DNA of 13,872 bases from CAADGU01 sp964581605 (GCA_964581605.1 CAZOPF010000133.1:1-13872), one strand, 5' to 3'. Positions 1 to 7,503 are shown, counted from the first letter of the stretch. Program-made: numbers and translations. Notes: generated by a model from the sequence alone, not told the origin.

Positions 1-8
1 GTCTGATT

Positions 9-120
9 GACTGACAAAACTTATCTAACCGCAGAGAACGCGGAGGGCGCAGAGGCTAAATAAAGGAGAAATCTCTGCGTTCTCCGTGCCCTCTGCGGTT
101 GAAAATGAAATTTGTCAGTC
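9..120. repeat. 112-nt imperfect inverted repeat (MITE/REP-like hairpin)
   Basis: The outer ends GACTGACAAA and TTTGTCAGTC are exact reverse complements. Inside them the left arm, rich in CGCAGAG and GCGGAG, pairs over most of its length with a right arm rich in CTCTGCG and CTCCG, leaving a loop around 55-72. This would fold as one long hairpin. It carries no credible gene, and a short open frame crossing its right end is only read-through. A half-length, degenerate relative lies at 11599-11627. It could be a non-autonomous element or a transcription-end hairpin for the hydrolase gene that ends at 217. Confidence 0.75.
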
Positions 121-125
121 AACCA

Positions 126-178
126 GGTAATTTGGTAATAAGCCGCTTCAATTACTTAATTACCCAATTACCCAATCG
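126..178 (+). repeat. AT-rich octamer repeat, copy A (truncated)
   Basis: This is the shortest of three copies of a dispersed element; the others are at 7337-7436 and 11802-11909. It keeps the GCCGCTTC loop and the units AATTACTT, AATTACCC and AATTACCC. The left arm is cut short about 6 nt after the end of the hairpin element at 120, as if one element inserted into or recombined with the other. It lies downstream of the 3' end of the minus-strand hydrolase gene. Confidence 0.8.
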
Positions 179-216
179 TGACGCAGTCCACGCTCACCCC
201 GTTCTTTTTCTGAAAT

Positions 217-1062
217 TTACGCCGCCGTACTGTGATTCAGGTGGGCGAGGAGGAGGGCAGCTACGGCCGACGGCCGTTCAAGCATCAACATATGCCCCAC
301 ATCGGCCACCTCAATGAAAGTCGCTTCCGGCTGAAGTTGTTGCCAGCGCGCCCACGCCTCTGGATGTAGGGTATCTGTTTCGGCCGCTCGTACTGCCAGC
401 GTAGGCTGTGCCACCTGCGCCAGATACTGCCACACCCGGTCACCGTACCCCATCATCTGCGCATACAGATGCTCTTCCCACTCACGCGGGAAGCGCAGTG
501 TAAACAGCCCATCTCCATTCAGAGTAAAGCTGTTGTTAACATAATCCCACAATGCTTCGTCAGAAAAGCGGGCAAAAACAGGCTTTTGCCGGTAATGGGC
601 AAAAGCGGTTGGCAAATCCGGCCATTGGAAACGCCGGTTACGGGCGGCCACCAACAGAGGGAACTCCCGCGCCCCACCCGGAATTTGCCTGATGGCGGCC
701 AACATTTCCGGCATCATAAAAACCGGGTCAATCAACACCAATTGGCAGAATAAATCCGGGCGTTTGGCAGCAGCAACGGCCGTCACCACCGCCCCCAACG
801 AATGTCCCATGCCGATCACCTGCCGCAACCCCTGTTCGTCAAAAAAGGCAATCAAATCATCAGCTAATACCCGCCAATCGGGCAAATCGGCGGGATGGGC
901 ATGGGGCCACAACGGCCGTTGCTCCATGGCCATCACCCGATACCGCACGGTAAATGGGGCTAAAAATTGCCGGAAGCAGGCTGGTGGATAGGCGTTGGGA
1001 TGGGCAAAATGTAAGATCTGGCCCTCGCCGCCCAGTTCAATGTAAGGGATATCGCCTTTCAA
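217..1062 (-). CDS. alpha/beta hydrolase-fold protein, probable TTG start
   Basis: This is a 281-aa cytosolic alpha/beta hydrolase with no signal peptide or membrane segment. The nucleophile elbow GMGHSLG places the catalytic serine at residue 88. The likely acid is D230 (in AAETD) and the base is H257 (in DVGHML). The N-terminal stretch HFAHPNAYPP matches the oxyanion strand-loop of this family. Acyl-ester or lactone hydrolysis is plausible, but the substrate cannot be read from sequence. The first codon is TTG, with AGAGGAG only 3 nt upstream; no ATG occurs before residue 43, which would lose the oxyanion strand. It is the last of three minus-strand genes, 109 nt after its upstream neighbour and separated from it by a palindrome. 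The fold is secure and the substrate unknown. Confidence 0.88.
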   Translation of the reverse strand: MKGDIPYIELGGEGQILHFAHPNAYPPACFRQFLAPFTVRYRVMAMEQRPLWPHAHPADLPDWRVLADDLIAFFDEQGLRQVIGMGHSLGAVVTAVAAAKRPDLFCQLVLIDPVFMMPEMLAAIRQIPGGAREFPLLVAARNRRFQWPDLPTAFAHYRQKPVFARFSDEALWDYVNNSFTLNGDGLFTLRFPREWEEHLYAQMMGYGDRVWQYLAQVAQPTLAVRAAETDTLHPEAWARWQQLQPEATFIEVADVGHMLMLERPSAVAALLLAHLNHSTAA

Positions 1063-1072
1063 TAGCTCCTCT
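1060..1072 (-). promoter_or_regulatory. Shine-Dalgarno AGAGGAG before a TTG start codon
   Basis: The minus strand reads AGAGGAG, then CTA, then TTG. The 3-nt spacer is shorter than usual, but no other start in frame keeps the conserved N-terminal strand of the hydrolase. A weak start codon with tight spacing suggests modest translation. Confidence 0.5.
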
Positions 1073-1106
1073 AAAAATTGATGCGTAACTATTCACCGCT
1101 TGCCTT

Positions 1107-1133
1107 CTGGTGGCAGGTGGCACCTGCCACCAG
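1107..1133. repeat. Perfect 13-bp palindrome, REP-like
   Basis: CTGGTGGCAGGTG is followed by one G and then its exact reverse complement. It lies in the 109-nt gap between two minus-strand genes that may share a transcript. There is no T-tract, so it is not a classical intrinsic terminator. It could stabilise or attenuate the transcript, or be a REP-type dispersed palindrome. Confidence 0.75.
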
Positions 1134-1171
1134 ATGAAATCCGCGTCATCCACATTCGGCCGCATCCCTTA

Positions 1172-2725
1172 TTAACTGCCATCCCGAATGACGCGGCAAG
1201 ATTCAATATCAAAGGTCACTTCGCCAATGTTCAGGCTCGTCTGGTCGCGGAAGCTGGCGGCAAAGTGCATAAAGTGGTACACATCGGCAAAGTTGGTTGC
1301 CAATCCCACAGAAACACGAATGGCCCCCGCGCTTTTATTCCCGCGATACTGAATCATTTGCACAAAACGGGGCAGATTCATATCTTCTCCGCTGGCCATA
1401 CCCGCCTGCATATCTTCGGCGGTTAGCCCTTCGGCTATCTCACCTGCACCGGGGTTACAGAAGCAGCCAGTGCGCAGGGAGATGCCCTGCTGGTTTGCCA
1501 TCTCTTCAATGCGGCGATAGTCGAGCAATTTCCCATCCGGGCCGTAGAAGTTGAGCGTGACTGTGCCGCCGCGCCCTTCGGTATGGCGGGGGCCGTAGAT
1601 ACGGATGAGGGGGCGGCCGTTGCTGTGGCGCAGCGCATACAAATTTGCCAGCAGCCACCCGGTCAGGCAGCGCACTCGTTCGCCAATCGTCTCTATGCCA
1701 ATGGATTCCAGATGTTGCAGCCCTATTTGTACGGCCGGAATGTTCAGATAATCCACCGTGCCATCTTCAAAACCAGCCTCACCCGGCGTTAGCAGGTGGC
1801 CGCGCCCCTGCACCGTAGCAAAATTGACCGTACCGCCAGCAAACCAGGGGCGGTGTAGCTTGCCTAACACCCGCTTATGCACCAGCAATGCGCCAATACC
1901 GGTGGGGTAGCCAAACATTTTGTAAAAGGACAGGCTCACAAAATCGGGCTGAACGGCTTGCAAATCCAGCCGGTTGGTGGGCACAAACGCGGCCGCGTCC
2001 AGCAGCACATCCCACCCTTTTTGCCGGGCTAATTCAATGTATGCCAGCGGATGCTTGACACCGGAGAAGTTGGACTGTGCCGGGAAAGCAAACAGGTGTG
2101 GGTAAGCCGGGTCAATGGTATCCAGAAGTTTTACCAGGCTGTCTCGGTCAATGCGTAGTTCCGGGCGGGTGAGCGGCAGGTAGATGAATTCTGCGCCCTT
2201 GCTGCGGGCAAATTCGCGTATGCCGTTGACGGAGTTGTGGTTGTCGAAGGTGAGCAGGTAACGGCCGCCAGGCTGAAATGGATACGATTCCCCCACATGC
2301 TTGAGCGCGCCGCTGGCATTGGGCGTGAAGATGACCACGTAATCATCACCCGCGTTGAAGTATTGGCGCACGTAATGGCGTGTCCCTTCCACCAGTTCCG
2401 TCATGGCCTGGGAGGTGGGGTTGGCGGAATGGGGGTTGCCGTACACGTGTGTCCGCAGCAAATCAAAATGTTTTTGCAGTTGGGATTCGGCGTATAACCC
2501 ACCGCCGGTGTAATCCAGGTAAACCTGGCCCTGCTCATCCAGCCGCCGGTAATCGGTCTGGCGCAGTTCGGTAAGGCGGTGGGTGGCGGCATAGGTGGGA
2601 TAGTCGCGGAGGAATTGTTGGTAAGCGGTTTCCTGGGCAGAAGGGGGGTAAGTGGGCTGGGCAGCAGCGGCCGTGGCGCCAGCCAGGGCGGCCGTCTGCA
2701 TTTCCTTGATCATCGTGCTACACAT
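1172..2725 (-). CDS. MoCo-sulfurase-like class V aminotransferase (cysteine desulfurase superfamily)
   Basis: This is a 517-aa PLP enzyme. The N-terminal fold marker DYTGGGLYAESQ (residues 71-82) is typical of molybdenum-cofactor sulfurases. D243 (LLDAAAF) should contact the pyridine nitrogen, and K269 in SFYKMFGYPTG is the Schiff-base lysine. RTGCFCNPG (418-426) holds the candidate persulfide cysteines C421 and C423. Eukaryotic MoCo sulfurases add a C-terminal MOSC domain; here the protein ends soon after the aminotransferase fold, so it matches only their N-terminal half. The family moves sulfur from cysteine, but no molybdoenzyme or cofactor gene is nearby, so the acceptor is unknown. The start is fixed by AAAGGAG six nt upstream of ATG. 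It lies 90 nt after the esterase gene on the same strand and is plausibly co-transcribed. Confidence 0.9.
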   Translation of the reverse strand: MCSTMIKEMQTAALAGATAAAAQPTYPPSAQETAYQQFLRDYPTYAATHRLTELRQTDYRRLDEQGQVYLDYTGGGLYAESQLQKHFDLLRTHVYGNPHSANPTSQAMTELVEGTRHYVRQYFNAGDDYVVIFTPNASGALKHVGESYPFQPGGRYLLTFDNHNSVNGIREFARSKGAEFIYLPLTRPELRIDRDSLVKLLDTIDPAYPHLFAFPAQSNFSGVKHPLAYIELARQKGWDVLLDAAAFVPTNRLDLQAVQPDFVSLSFYKMFGYPTGIGALLVHKRVLGKLHRPWFAGGTVNFATVQGRGHLLTPGEAGFEDGTVDYLNIPAVQIGLQHLESIGIETIGERVRCLTGWLLANLYALRHSNGRPLIRIYGPRHTEGRGGTVTLNFYGPDGKLLDYRRIEEMANQQGISLRTGCFCNPGAGEIAEGLTAEDMQAGMASGEDMNLPRFVQMIQYRGNKSAGAIRVSVGLATNFADVYHFMHFAASFRDQTSLNIGEVTFDIESCRVIRDGS

Positions 2726-2815
2726 GCGCTGCTCCTTTTACTCATGGGCGATTATCCCCATTGTACCGCTGCGGCATCACTCAATGCCTGCATGAGATCG
2801 GCCGTACTCATGTTG

Positions 2816-3787
2816 TCATATGCCCAATTTCTGCAAAAACCGCAGCTTTTCACCGAAGTGCCGGCTGCCACCACCTTCATGCTCGTTATAGGGATAGACT
2901 ACTATTTCTTTGTGTGCTGAAGCCAGGTGGTTGTAGGCGGCAAAGACAGTGGAGGGGGGGCAAATGGGGTCCATCAATCCGGCCGAAAAGAGGGCGGCCG
3001 CCTGCATACGGGTGGCAAAATTCACGCCGTCAAAATAGGAAAGGGTATGGAAAACGGTCTCGATTTTGTCGCGGTGGACGCGGCAGAAGCGGGTGATTTC
3101 GTGGTAGGGCATGGCGTCGGTAATTTCCGTTGCCCGGCGGTAATGGCAGAGAAAGGGCACGTCGGGCAGCACGGCCGTCACGCCATCCGCCAACGCCCCC
3201 ACCGCAATGGTAATCCCCCCGCCCTGGCTGCCACCGGTGAGGATGATGCGTTTGGGGTCTACGGCCGTGTGCGCTCGCGCCGTTTCCACCGCCCGCACCC
3301 CATCTGTAAACAGCCGCCGGTAATAATATGTTTGGGGCGATAAGATACCTTTGGTCATAAAGCCGGGGTGATGGGGGCTACTCCCTTCCGGTTCCGGGTC
3401 GCCCGTATCGCCCGGCGACCAGCTGCTGCCCTGCCCGCGGGTATCCATTACCAGATGAGCATAGCCGGCCGCGCTCCAGCCGAGCCAGTCATAGGGCAAA
3501 TTACGGCCGCCGCCATACCCGATGAACTCCACCACACAGGGCAGTGGCTCTTGCCGTTGGCGGGGCAGTTGCAGCCATCCTTTGATGGGTTGGCGGCCGT
3601 AGCCATGAAACGTTACATCAAATGTTTCAACCGTCTTCAACCCCACATCCACCGGTTCAAAACGAGCGTCTAATGGAACGGACCGGGCGGCCGCCAGCGT
3701 TTCCGCCCAAAAAGCATCAAAGTCCGGCGCTTCCACCCGTGCTGGCCGGTACTGCTCCAACTCAGATAAGGGCATATCAACAAGCAT
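2816..3787 (-). CDS. CE7 acetyl esterase: acetylxylan esterase/cephalosporin-C deacetylase
   Basis: This is a 323-aa alpha/beta hydrolase of carbohydrate esterase family 7, which removes acetyl groups from xylo-oligosaccharides and from cephalosporin C. The catalytic triad is visible: S187 in GGSQGGG, D273 in GLMDPICPPST and H303 in NEHEGGG. Y91 (FIGYGGG) is the usual oxyanion tyrosine. The order and spacing follow the Bacillus enzyme (about 318 aa) closely, including MTKGIL, YYYR and TVFAAYNHL. The N-terminus MLVDMPLSELEQYRP resembles the family start. ATG at 3787 was chosen over the in-frame ATG 48 nt upstream because GGAGG lies 7 nt before it. No signal peptide is visible, so it should act in the cytoplasm on imported substrates. 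It is first in a three-gene minus-strand run and is read from a promoter region shared with arcA. Confidence 0.93.
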   Translation of the reverse strand: MLVDMPLSELEQYRPARVEAPDFDAFWAETLAAARSVPLDARFEPVDVGLKTVETFDVTFHGYGRQPIKGWLQLPRQRQEPLPCVVEFIGYGGGRNLPYDWLGWSAAGYAHLVMDTRGQGSSWSPGDTGDPEPEGSSPHHPGFMTKGILSPQTYYYRRLFTDGVRAVETARAHTAVDPKRIILTGGSQGGGITIAVGALADGVTAVLPDVPFLCHYRRATEITDAMPYHEITRFCRVHRDKIETVFHTLSYFDGVNFATRMQAAALFSAGLMDPICPPSTVFAAYNHLASAHKEIVVYPYNEHEGGGSRHFGEKLRFLQKLGI

Positions 3788-3799
3788 AAGATATCCTCC
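3785..3799 (-). promoter_or_regulatory. Ribosome binding site that sets the esterase start
   Basis: On the minus strand GGAGG (3795-3799) precedes ATG (3785-3787) by 7 nt. The longer in-frame start at 3835 has no such site and would add 16 residues absent from CE7 family members. Confidence 0.75.
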
Positions 3800-3807
3800 A
3801 CTGTAGA

Positions 3808-3824
3808 GCGATTTGCCAAATCGC
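3808..3824. promoter_or_regulatory. 17-nt palindrome in the esterase 5' leader (candidate operator)
   Basis: GCGATTTG, one C, then CAAATCGC is a perfect dyad. It lies between the predicted minus-strand transcription start (near 3860) and the esterase ribosome binding site. It could be a repressor site or a leader hairpin. The flanking CTGTAGA has no mirror on the other side, so it may instead be half of a longer dispersed palindrome. Confidence 0.45.
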
Positions 3825-3866
3825 GTAAAAGTCATTGAAAATGTGATGCCGCCTGCAAGTTATAGG

Positions 3867-3896
3867 ATTGTACCGGATTACGGCCGTGATTGTTAA
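3867..3896 (-). promoter_or_regulatory. Predicted sigma-70-type promoter for the esterase run
   Basis: The minus strand carries TTAACA (3891-3896), an 18-nt spacer and TACAAT (3867-3872), each 5/6 to consensus. The predicted start near 3860 leaves a leader of about 70 nt. Its -35 box overlaps that of the arcA promoter on the other strand. Confidence 0.5.
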
Positions 3897-3918
3897 AACT
3901 CATCGTTCAGGATACACT
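3890..3918 (+). promoter_or_regulatory. Predicted sigma-70-type promoter for arcA
   Basis: TTGTTA (3890-3895), a 17-nt spacer and TACACT (3913-3918) each match 4/6 to consensus. Transcription would start near 3925, about 40 nt before the ATG. Its -35 box occupies the same bases as the minus-strand -35 box, so the two promoters probably compete or share a regulator. Confidence 0.4.
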
Positions 3919-3965
3919 CTGACGGCCGTTTGAACAACCATTAACGGGCCCTACGAGGTGCAACC

Positions 3966-5228
3966 ATGACACAATTTGGTGTTCATTCCGAAGTGGGCGT
4001 CTTGCGCAAAGTAATGGTACATCGCCCTGACCTGAGCTTGTGCCGCCTGACTCCCTCCAACCACGACGAACTCCTCTTTGATGATGTCCTCTGGGTGGAA
4101 CGCGCTCAACAGGAGCATGACGTATTTGTGGAAATCATGCGCAGCCGGGGCGTGGAAGTGTATTACCTGGAGCAATTGCTGGCCGAGACCCTGGCGCTCA
4201 GTGAGGCCGTGCGGCAGCGGGTGATCCACCGCGAAGTGACCGAACTTACCGTTGGCGTCTCCCTGGTGAACGAATTCCGCGCTTACCTGATGGAGATGCC
4301 CGCCGACCGGCTGGCCCAACATCTCATCGGCGGGCTGGCACGGGCAGAAATCCACCGGCTGAATCTGGATGAGATGAGCAGGCAGTCGCTCACGGCCGTC
4401 TCCACCGCCGCCAATGAATTCATCCTGCCCCCCCTGCCCAACACCCTCTTCACCCGTGACTCTTCTTGCTGGATTTACAACGGCGTCTCTGTTAACCCCA
4501 TGTACTGGCGTGCCCGCCATCAGGAAGCGATCCACGCCGGCCTCATTTATCGCTTCCATCCCCTGTTTCGCGGTGCCGGTTTTGAATTTTGGTATCCGCC
4601 TGCCGGGGATGATGATCAGTTTGACCTGGAAGATTTTGGCCGCGCTTCGCTGGAAGGGGGGGACGTGATGCCCATTGGCAACAAGACGGTGTTGATTGGC
4701 GTCAGCGAACGCAGCACCGTGCAAATGGTGGAGCAGCTCGCCCGCGCCCTCTTCAAAAAAGAAGCGGCCGAACGCATCATCGTCGCCCAACTCACCCGCG
4801 ACCGGGCGCACATGCACCTGGATACCGTCTTTACCATGATTGACCGGGACGCCGTGACCATCTACCCCAAAGTGGTGGAGCAGATTCAGGCATACAGTCT
4901 GCGCCCTGGCGACAAACCGGGCACGTTTGACGTGCGCCGCGAAGCGGATTTCCTGGGCGCGGTGGCCAACGCCCTGCACGTGCCCCAGTTGCGCGTCATC
5001 ACCACCGGCGGCGATGATTACCAGGCGGCGCGTGAGCAATGGGACGATGGCAATAATGTCGTCGCGTTAGAGCCAGGGGTGGTCATCGCCTATTCCAAAA
5101 ATACCTACACCAACCAGAAATTGCGCGACGCAGGCATTGAGGTGCTGACGTTTGACGGCTTTGAACTGGGTAAAGGACGCGGCGGCGGCCACTGTATGAC
5201 GTGTCCGCTCCTGCGGGATGGGATATAA
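3966..5228 (+). CDS. arcA: Arginine deiminase
   Basis: This is a 420-aa cytosolic enzyme of the guanidino-group-modifying superfamily, which hydrolyses L-arginine to citrulline and ammonia (EC 3.5.3.6), the first step of the ATP-yielding arginine deiminase pathway. The conserved blocks are in order: VGVLRKVMVHRP near the N-terminus, FTRD (162-165), EGGD (230-233), HLDTVF (284-289) and GRGGGHCMTC near the C-terminus. The expected catalytic set is present: D165, E230, H284, D286 and nucleophile C410. Length matches the family (about 410 aa). GAGG lies 7 nt before ATG. It is monocistronic as far as seen: no arcB, arcC or antiporter gene adjoins, and the next gene starts 132 nt on across a repeat block. 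It may supply ammonia or citrulline, or its partners lie elsewhere. Confidence 0.96.
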   Translation: MTQFGVHSEVGVLRKVMVHRPDLSLCRLTPSNHDELLFDDVLWVERAQQEHDVFVEIMRSRGVEVYYLEQLLAETLALSEAVRQRVIHREVTELTVGVSLVNEFRAYLMEMPADRLAQHLIGGLARAEIHRLNLDEMSRQSLTAVSTAANEFILPPLPNTLFTRDSSCWIYNGVSVNPMYWRARHQEAIHAGLIYRFHPLFRGAGFEFWYPPAGDDDQFDLEDFGRASLEGGDVMPIGNKTVLIGVSERSTVQMVEQLARALFKKEAAERIIVAQLTRDRAHMHLDTVFTMIDRDAVTIYPKVVEQIQAYSLRPGDKPGTFDVRREADFLGAVANALHVPQLRVITTGGDDYQAAREQWDDGNNVVALEPGVVIAYSKNTYTNQKLRDAGIEVLTFDGFELGKGRGGGHCMTCPLLRDGI

Positions 5229-5237
5229 TAGGTGGGC

Positions 5238-5334
5238 GGGTGATGAGGTGAGCAGTGAGCAGGTGATGGGGTGAAGGGGTGATGAGGTGAAAGGGTAGTC
5301 TCTCGGTCTCCTAATCTCCAATCTCCAATCTCCC
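5238..5334. repeat. Heptamer/octamer tandem-repeat block
   Basis: The first part (5238-5297) is about eight degenerate 7-8 nt units ending in GGTGA. The second (5314-5334) is three tandem units ATCTCCA, ATCTCCA, ATCTCCC. The block fills the gap between arcA and the next gene up to that gene's ribosome binding site. It resembles the short tandemly repeated heptamers of filamentous cyanobacteria. A related GGTGA-rich stretch lies inside the membrane-protein gene at 13444-13513. Confidence 0.8.
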
Positions 5335-5360
5335 CATGACCAGGGACAAAGGATAAAAAC

Positions 5361-5807
5361 ATGGACGAGCAGCAGAATGAGCAATTGGTATTAACGGCCG
5401 TAGAGCGGGCAGCCTGTGAACGGGTGGCCAGGGGAGAAGCGCCACAGGCACAGCGGGCGCAGGCGATCCTGGCGCTGGGCGATGGGGCCACGTTGGCCGA
5501 CGCAGCAGCCCAAAGCGGGCTGACGGAGAATCAGGTGAAGTTGTGGCGGGGGCGTTTCCGCAACGGCCGTCTGTCCATTTTCCCGGAAGAATCGCTGGCA
5601 GTGGCGGACACGCCGGTTGCCACTCCCATACCCGTCACCATTGAATCGCTGCCCGCCCTGGCCATCGCCGCCAAAGAAGAGCCGGTGAAGAAAGAGAAGA
5701 AAAAGGACGGGGACGGCCGTAAAAAGAAGGAAGACAAAGGGAAGAAAAAGGACAAGGACAAAAAGAAGGATAAAAAAGGCAAGAAAGAGAAGAAAAAGAA
5801 GAAATGA
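5361..5807 (+). CDS. Helix-turn-helix protein with poly-lysine C-terminal tail
   Basis: This is a 148-aa protein in two parts. Residues 10-75 look like the homeodomain-like helix-turn-helix found at the N-terminus of IS630-type transposases (RAQAILAL, then TLADAAAQSGLTENQVKLWRGRF), but no transposase catalytic domain follows. A linker rich in A, P and V (76-108) leads to a disordered tail: about 25 of the last 39 residues are lysine, with scattered D, E and G. Such tails bind DNA, RNA or polyphosphate non-specifically, as in histone H1-like bacterial proteins. AAGGA lies 7 nt before ATG. The stop is 19 nt before the preferred start of the CHAD gene, so the two are probably one transcript and translationally coupled. 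Role inferred: nucleoid or polyphosphate-associated DNA-binding adaptor. A domesticated transposase fragment is the alternative. Confidence 0.8.
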   Translation: MDEQQNEQLVLTAVERAACERVARGEAPQAQRAQAILALGDGATLADAAAQSGLTENQVKLWRGRFRNGRLSIFPEESLAVADTPVATPIPVTIESLPALAIAAKEEPVKKEKKKDGDGRKKKEDKGKKKDKDKKKDKKGKKEKKKKK

Positions 5808-5826
5808 ACGCCAGGCTGTGCCCACC

Positions 5827-7365
5827 ATGATGAAGCAGTTGTTGTATTGTTTATCTGAAAACTTATGGCTCACGGCCGTAACGTCGGTCGCTGCTGGTCT
5901 GTTCACATTCCGCCCTGAAACCGCCCACCAAAGCCATGACACGTTCTATGATTCCTTCGACTGGCGGCTGCACCAGCAATCGCTGGCGCTGGTCGGCAAC
6001 AAACGCACCATTTACCTGGCCGATCTGGCTACGGCGCAGGAGAGCGCCCCGGCGCCGCTGCGCCAGCGCCCTACCTTTGCCTGGCATTTGCCGGCGGGAG
6101 AAATCAGGGAACGCCTCGCGCCGCTGCTGGATGTGCGTGCCTTGCTGCCGCAGGCCGAAATATACACCCACCGCACGCCGTACCGCGTGCTGAATGAAGA
6201 CGAAAAGACGGTGGCGCGGCTGGTGGTGGAAACAATACGGCCGTCCATCGCCGACGCCCCCCCCATTGCCACCTGTGCCCGGCTGCTGCCGCTGCGTGGG
6301 TATGAAACCGAGACGGCACAGGTGGGGGAGTGGCTGATGGAACAGGGAGCAACGGCCGTGACCCTCCTGGAACTGTATGAACGGATTTTGACGGCCGTTG
6401 GCAAAACAGCCGGCGGCTACACCGCCAAACCCCAGCTGGCGCTCGACCCGGCCATGCCTGCACCCACCGCCCTCAAACAACTGCTGCAAGCCGAATTAGA
6501 AATCATTCAGACCAATGCTCCGTACATCCCGCAGGATATTGACACCGAATTTTTGCATGATTTTCGCGTGGCGCTGCGTCGCACCCGCTCCGCCATCAGC
6601 CAGTTCAAAGATGTGCTGCCCGCTGCGGCCGTCGCCCGCTTCCGTGCTGATCTAAAAACGGCCGCACAATGGACAAATGAACTGCGCGATTTGGATGTCT
6701 ACTTACTGGCCGAACCCACCTACCAGGCGATGCTGCCCGACTTTATGCAGCCAGACATGGCCCCCCTGTTTGCCTACCTGCGGCGAAAACGGAAAAAAGC
6801 ATTGCGCACGGCCGTCGCCGCCCTCCGCTCCCCCGCTTACCAACAAATCATGGCCGATTGGGAGGCGTTTCTGCACATCACCCCCCAGGATGCCCAGGCT
6901 ACCTCCATCCTGCCTCTGGCGCAGCAGCGCATCTACAAACGGTACCGGCGCATCATTAAACAAGGACAACACATTTTGCTGACTGGCGGCGAAGCAGAGA
7001 TGCATGCCCTACGCATTGAATGTAAAAAATTGCGCTATCTGCTGGAATTTTTTGCCACCCTCTTTCCCCCGGAAAATATGGCGCTGCTCATTGGGCAATT
7101 GAAAACCTTGCAAACCAACCTGGGCAACATCAACGACTTGCATGTGCAGGAAGCCACCTTGCTGCGGCTGGCGAACGAACTGCCGCTGCCAGAATCGCGC
7201 TCTACACTGCTGGCTATGGGGGCATTGGTCGCCCACCTGCATCAGCAGCGGGCACAGGCCAGAGAGCTTTTCACGGCCGCATTCACCCAATTTGCCATCC
7301 CGCAAAACCGGCAACTCTTGAGGCAGCTTTTTAAGGAACCGTGCAGTAATTATGTAATTGAGTAA
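5827..7365 (+). CDS. CHAD-domain protein with degenerate CYTH-like N-terminus
   Basis: This is a 512-aa protein. Residues about 212-500 form a CHAD domain, a helical bundle whose conserved histidines and basic residues bind inorganic polyphosphate and target proteins to polyphosphate granules. Its first motif is LHDFRVALRRTR (H244, R247, R251, R252) and its second is MHALRIECKKLRY (H393, K400, K401, R403). The N-terminal half contains DTFYDSFDWRL (38-48), like the CYTH strand in triphosphate tunnel enzymes, but no N-terminal ExExK motif is seen, so catalysis is unlikely. Start choice is weak: GTG at 5818, ATG at 5827 and ATG at 5830 are in frame and none has a good ribosome binding site, which fits coupling to the gene upstream. 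The last residues and stop codon come from the dispersed repeat at 7337, so the ancestral C-terminus may have been slightly different. Confidence 0.88.
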   Translation: MMKQLLYCLSENLWLTAVTSVAAGLFTFRPETAHQSHDTFYDSFDWRLHQQSLALVGNKRTIYLADLATAQESAPAPLRQRPTFAWHLPAGEIRERLAPLLDVRALLPQAEIYTHRTPYRVLNEDEKTVARLVVETIRPSIADAPPIATCARLLPLRGYETETAQVGEWLMEQGATAVTLLELYERILTAVGKTAGGYTAKPQLALDPAMPAPTALKQLLQAELEIIQTNAPYIPQDIDTEFLHDFRVALRRTRSAISQFKDVLPAAAVARFRADLKTAAQWTNELRDLDVYLLAEPTYQAMLPDFMQPDMAPLFAYLRRKRKKALRTAVAALRSPAYQQIMADWEAFLHITPQDAQATSILPLAQQRIYKRYRRIIKQGQHILLTGGEAEMHALRIECKKLRYLLEFFATLFPPENMALLIGQLKTLQTNLGNINDLHVQEATLLRLANELPLPESRSTLLAMGALVAHLHQQRAQARELFTAAFTQFAIPQNRQLLRQLFKEPCSNYVIE

Positions 7366-7436
7366 TTTGGTGATTAACCGCTTCAATTACTTAATTGCCC
7401 AATTACCCAGTCGCTAACTTATTTGCAAACAATCAC
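7337..7436 (+). repeat. AT-rich octamer repeat, copy B
   Basis: This copy matches copy C (11802-11909, opposite strand) over about 100 nt with few differences, from AACCGTG at one end to TTGCAAAC and AATCAC at the other. It contains tandem 8-mers (AGTAATTT and similar), the loop ACCGCTTC, then AATTACTT, AATTGCCC and AATTACCC. It starts inside the CHAD gene and supplies its last codons and stop, and it ends 67 nt before the ParA start. It can form a stem that may end or stabilise the CHAD transcript. Confidence 0.85.
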
Positions 7437-7503
7437 CAAGGATTATGTCAACGATCAGGTTCACACCGGGTGGCGGCCAACCACCAACCATGAGGAAGAG
7501 CAC

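Noticed and set aside
99..317. Short plus-strand open frame across the repeats near the left end
   Set aside because: It starts in the hairpin element and runs through repeat A into the antisense of the hydrolase; the composition is that of repeat DNA.
2752..2811. 19-codon minus-strand frame between the esterase and the PLP enzyme
   Set aside because: It is very short, lacks a ribosome binding site and has no recognisable content.
3788..3835. Longer esterase start at 3835
   Set aside because: GGAGG with ideal spacing precedes ATG 3787, and the 16 extra residues are not found in CE7 esterases and cover the leader palindrome.
3951..5039. 362-codon open frame on the minus strand opposite arginine deiminase
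   Set aside because: It is fully antisense to a gene with all catalytic motifs, is rich in H, V and G as GC-rich shadow frames are, and has no recognisable motif.
5238..5334. Tandem repeats considered as a CRISPR array
   Set aside because: Units are 7-8 nt with no unique spacers, and no cas genes are present.
5361..5807. HTH protein considered as an IS630 transposase
   Set aside because: No DDE catalytic domain or terminal inverted repeats follow. The poly-lysine tail replaces it and the stop codon is intact.
7423..7503. Upstream TTG start extending the ParA protein by 27 residues
   Set aside because: The TTG lies in repeat copy B, the extra residues are not family-like, and ATG 7504 has AGGA 7 nt upstream and begins the standard ParA N-terminus.
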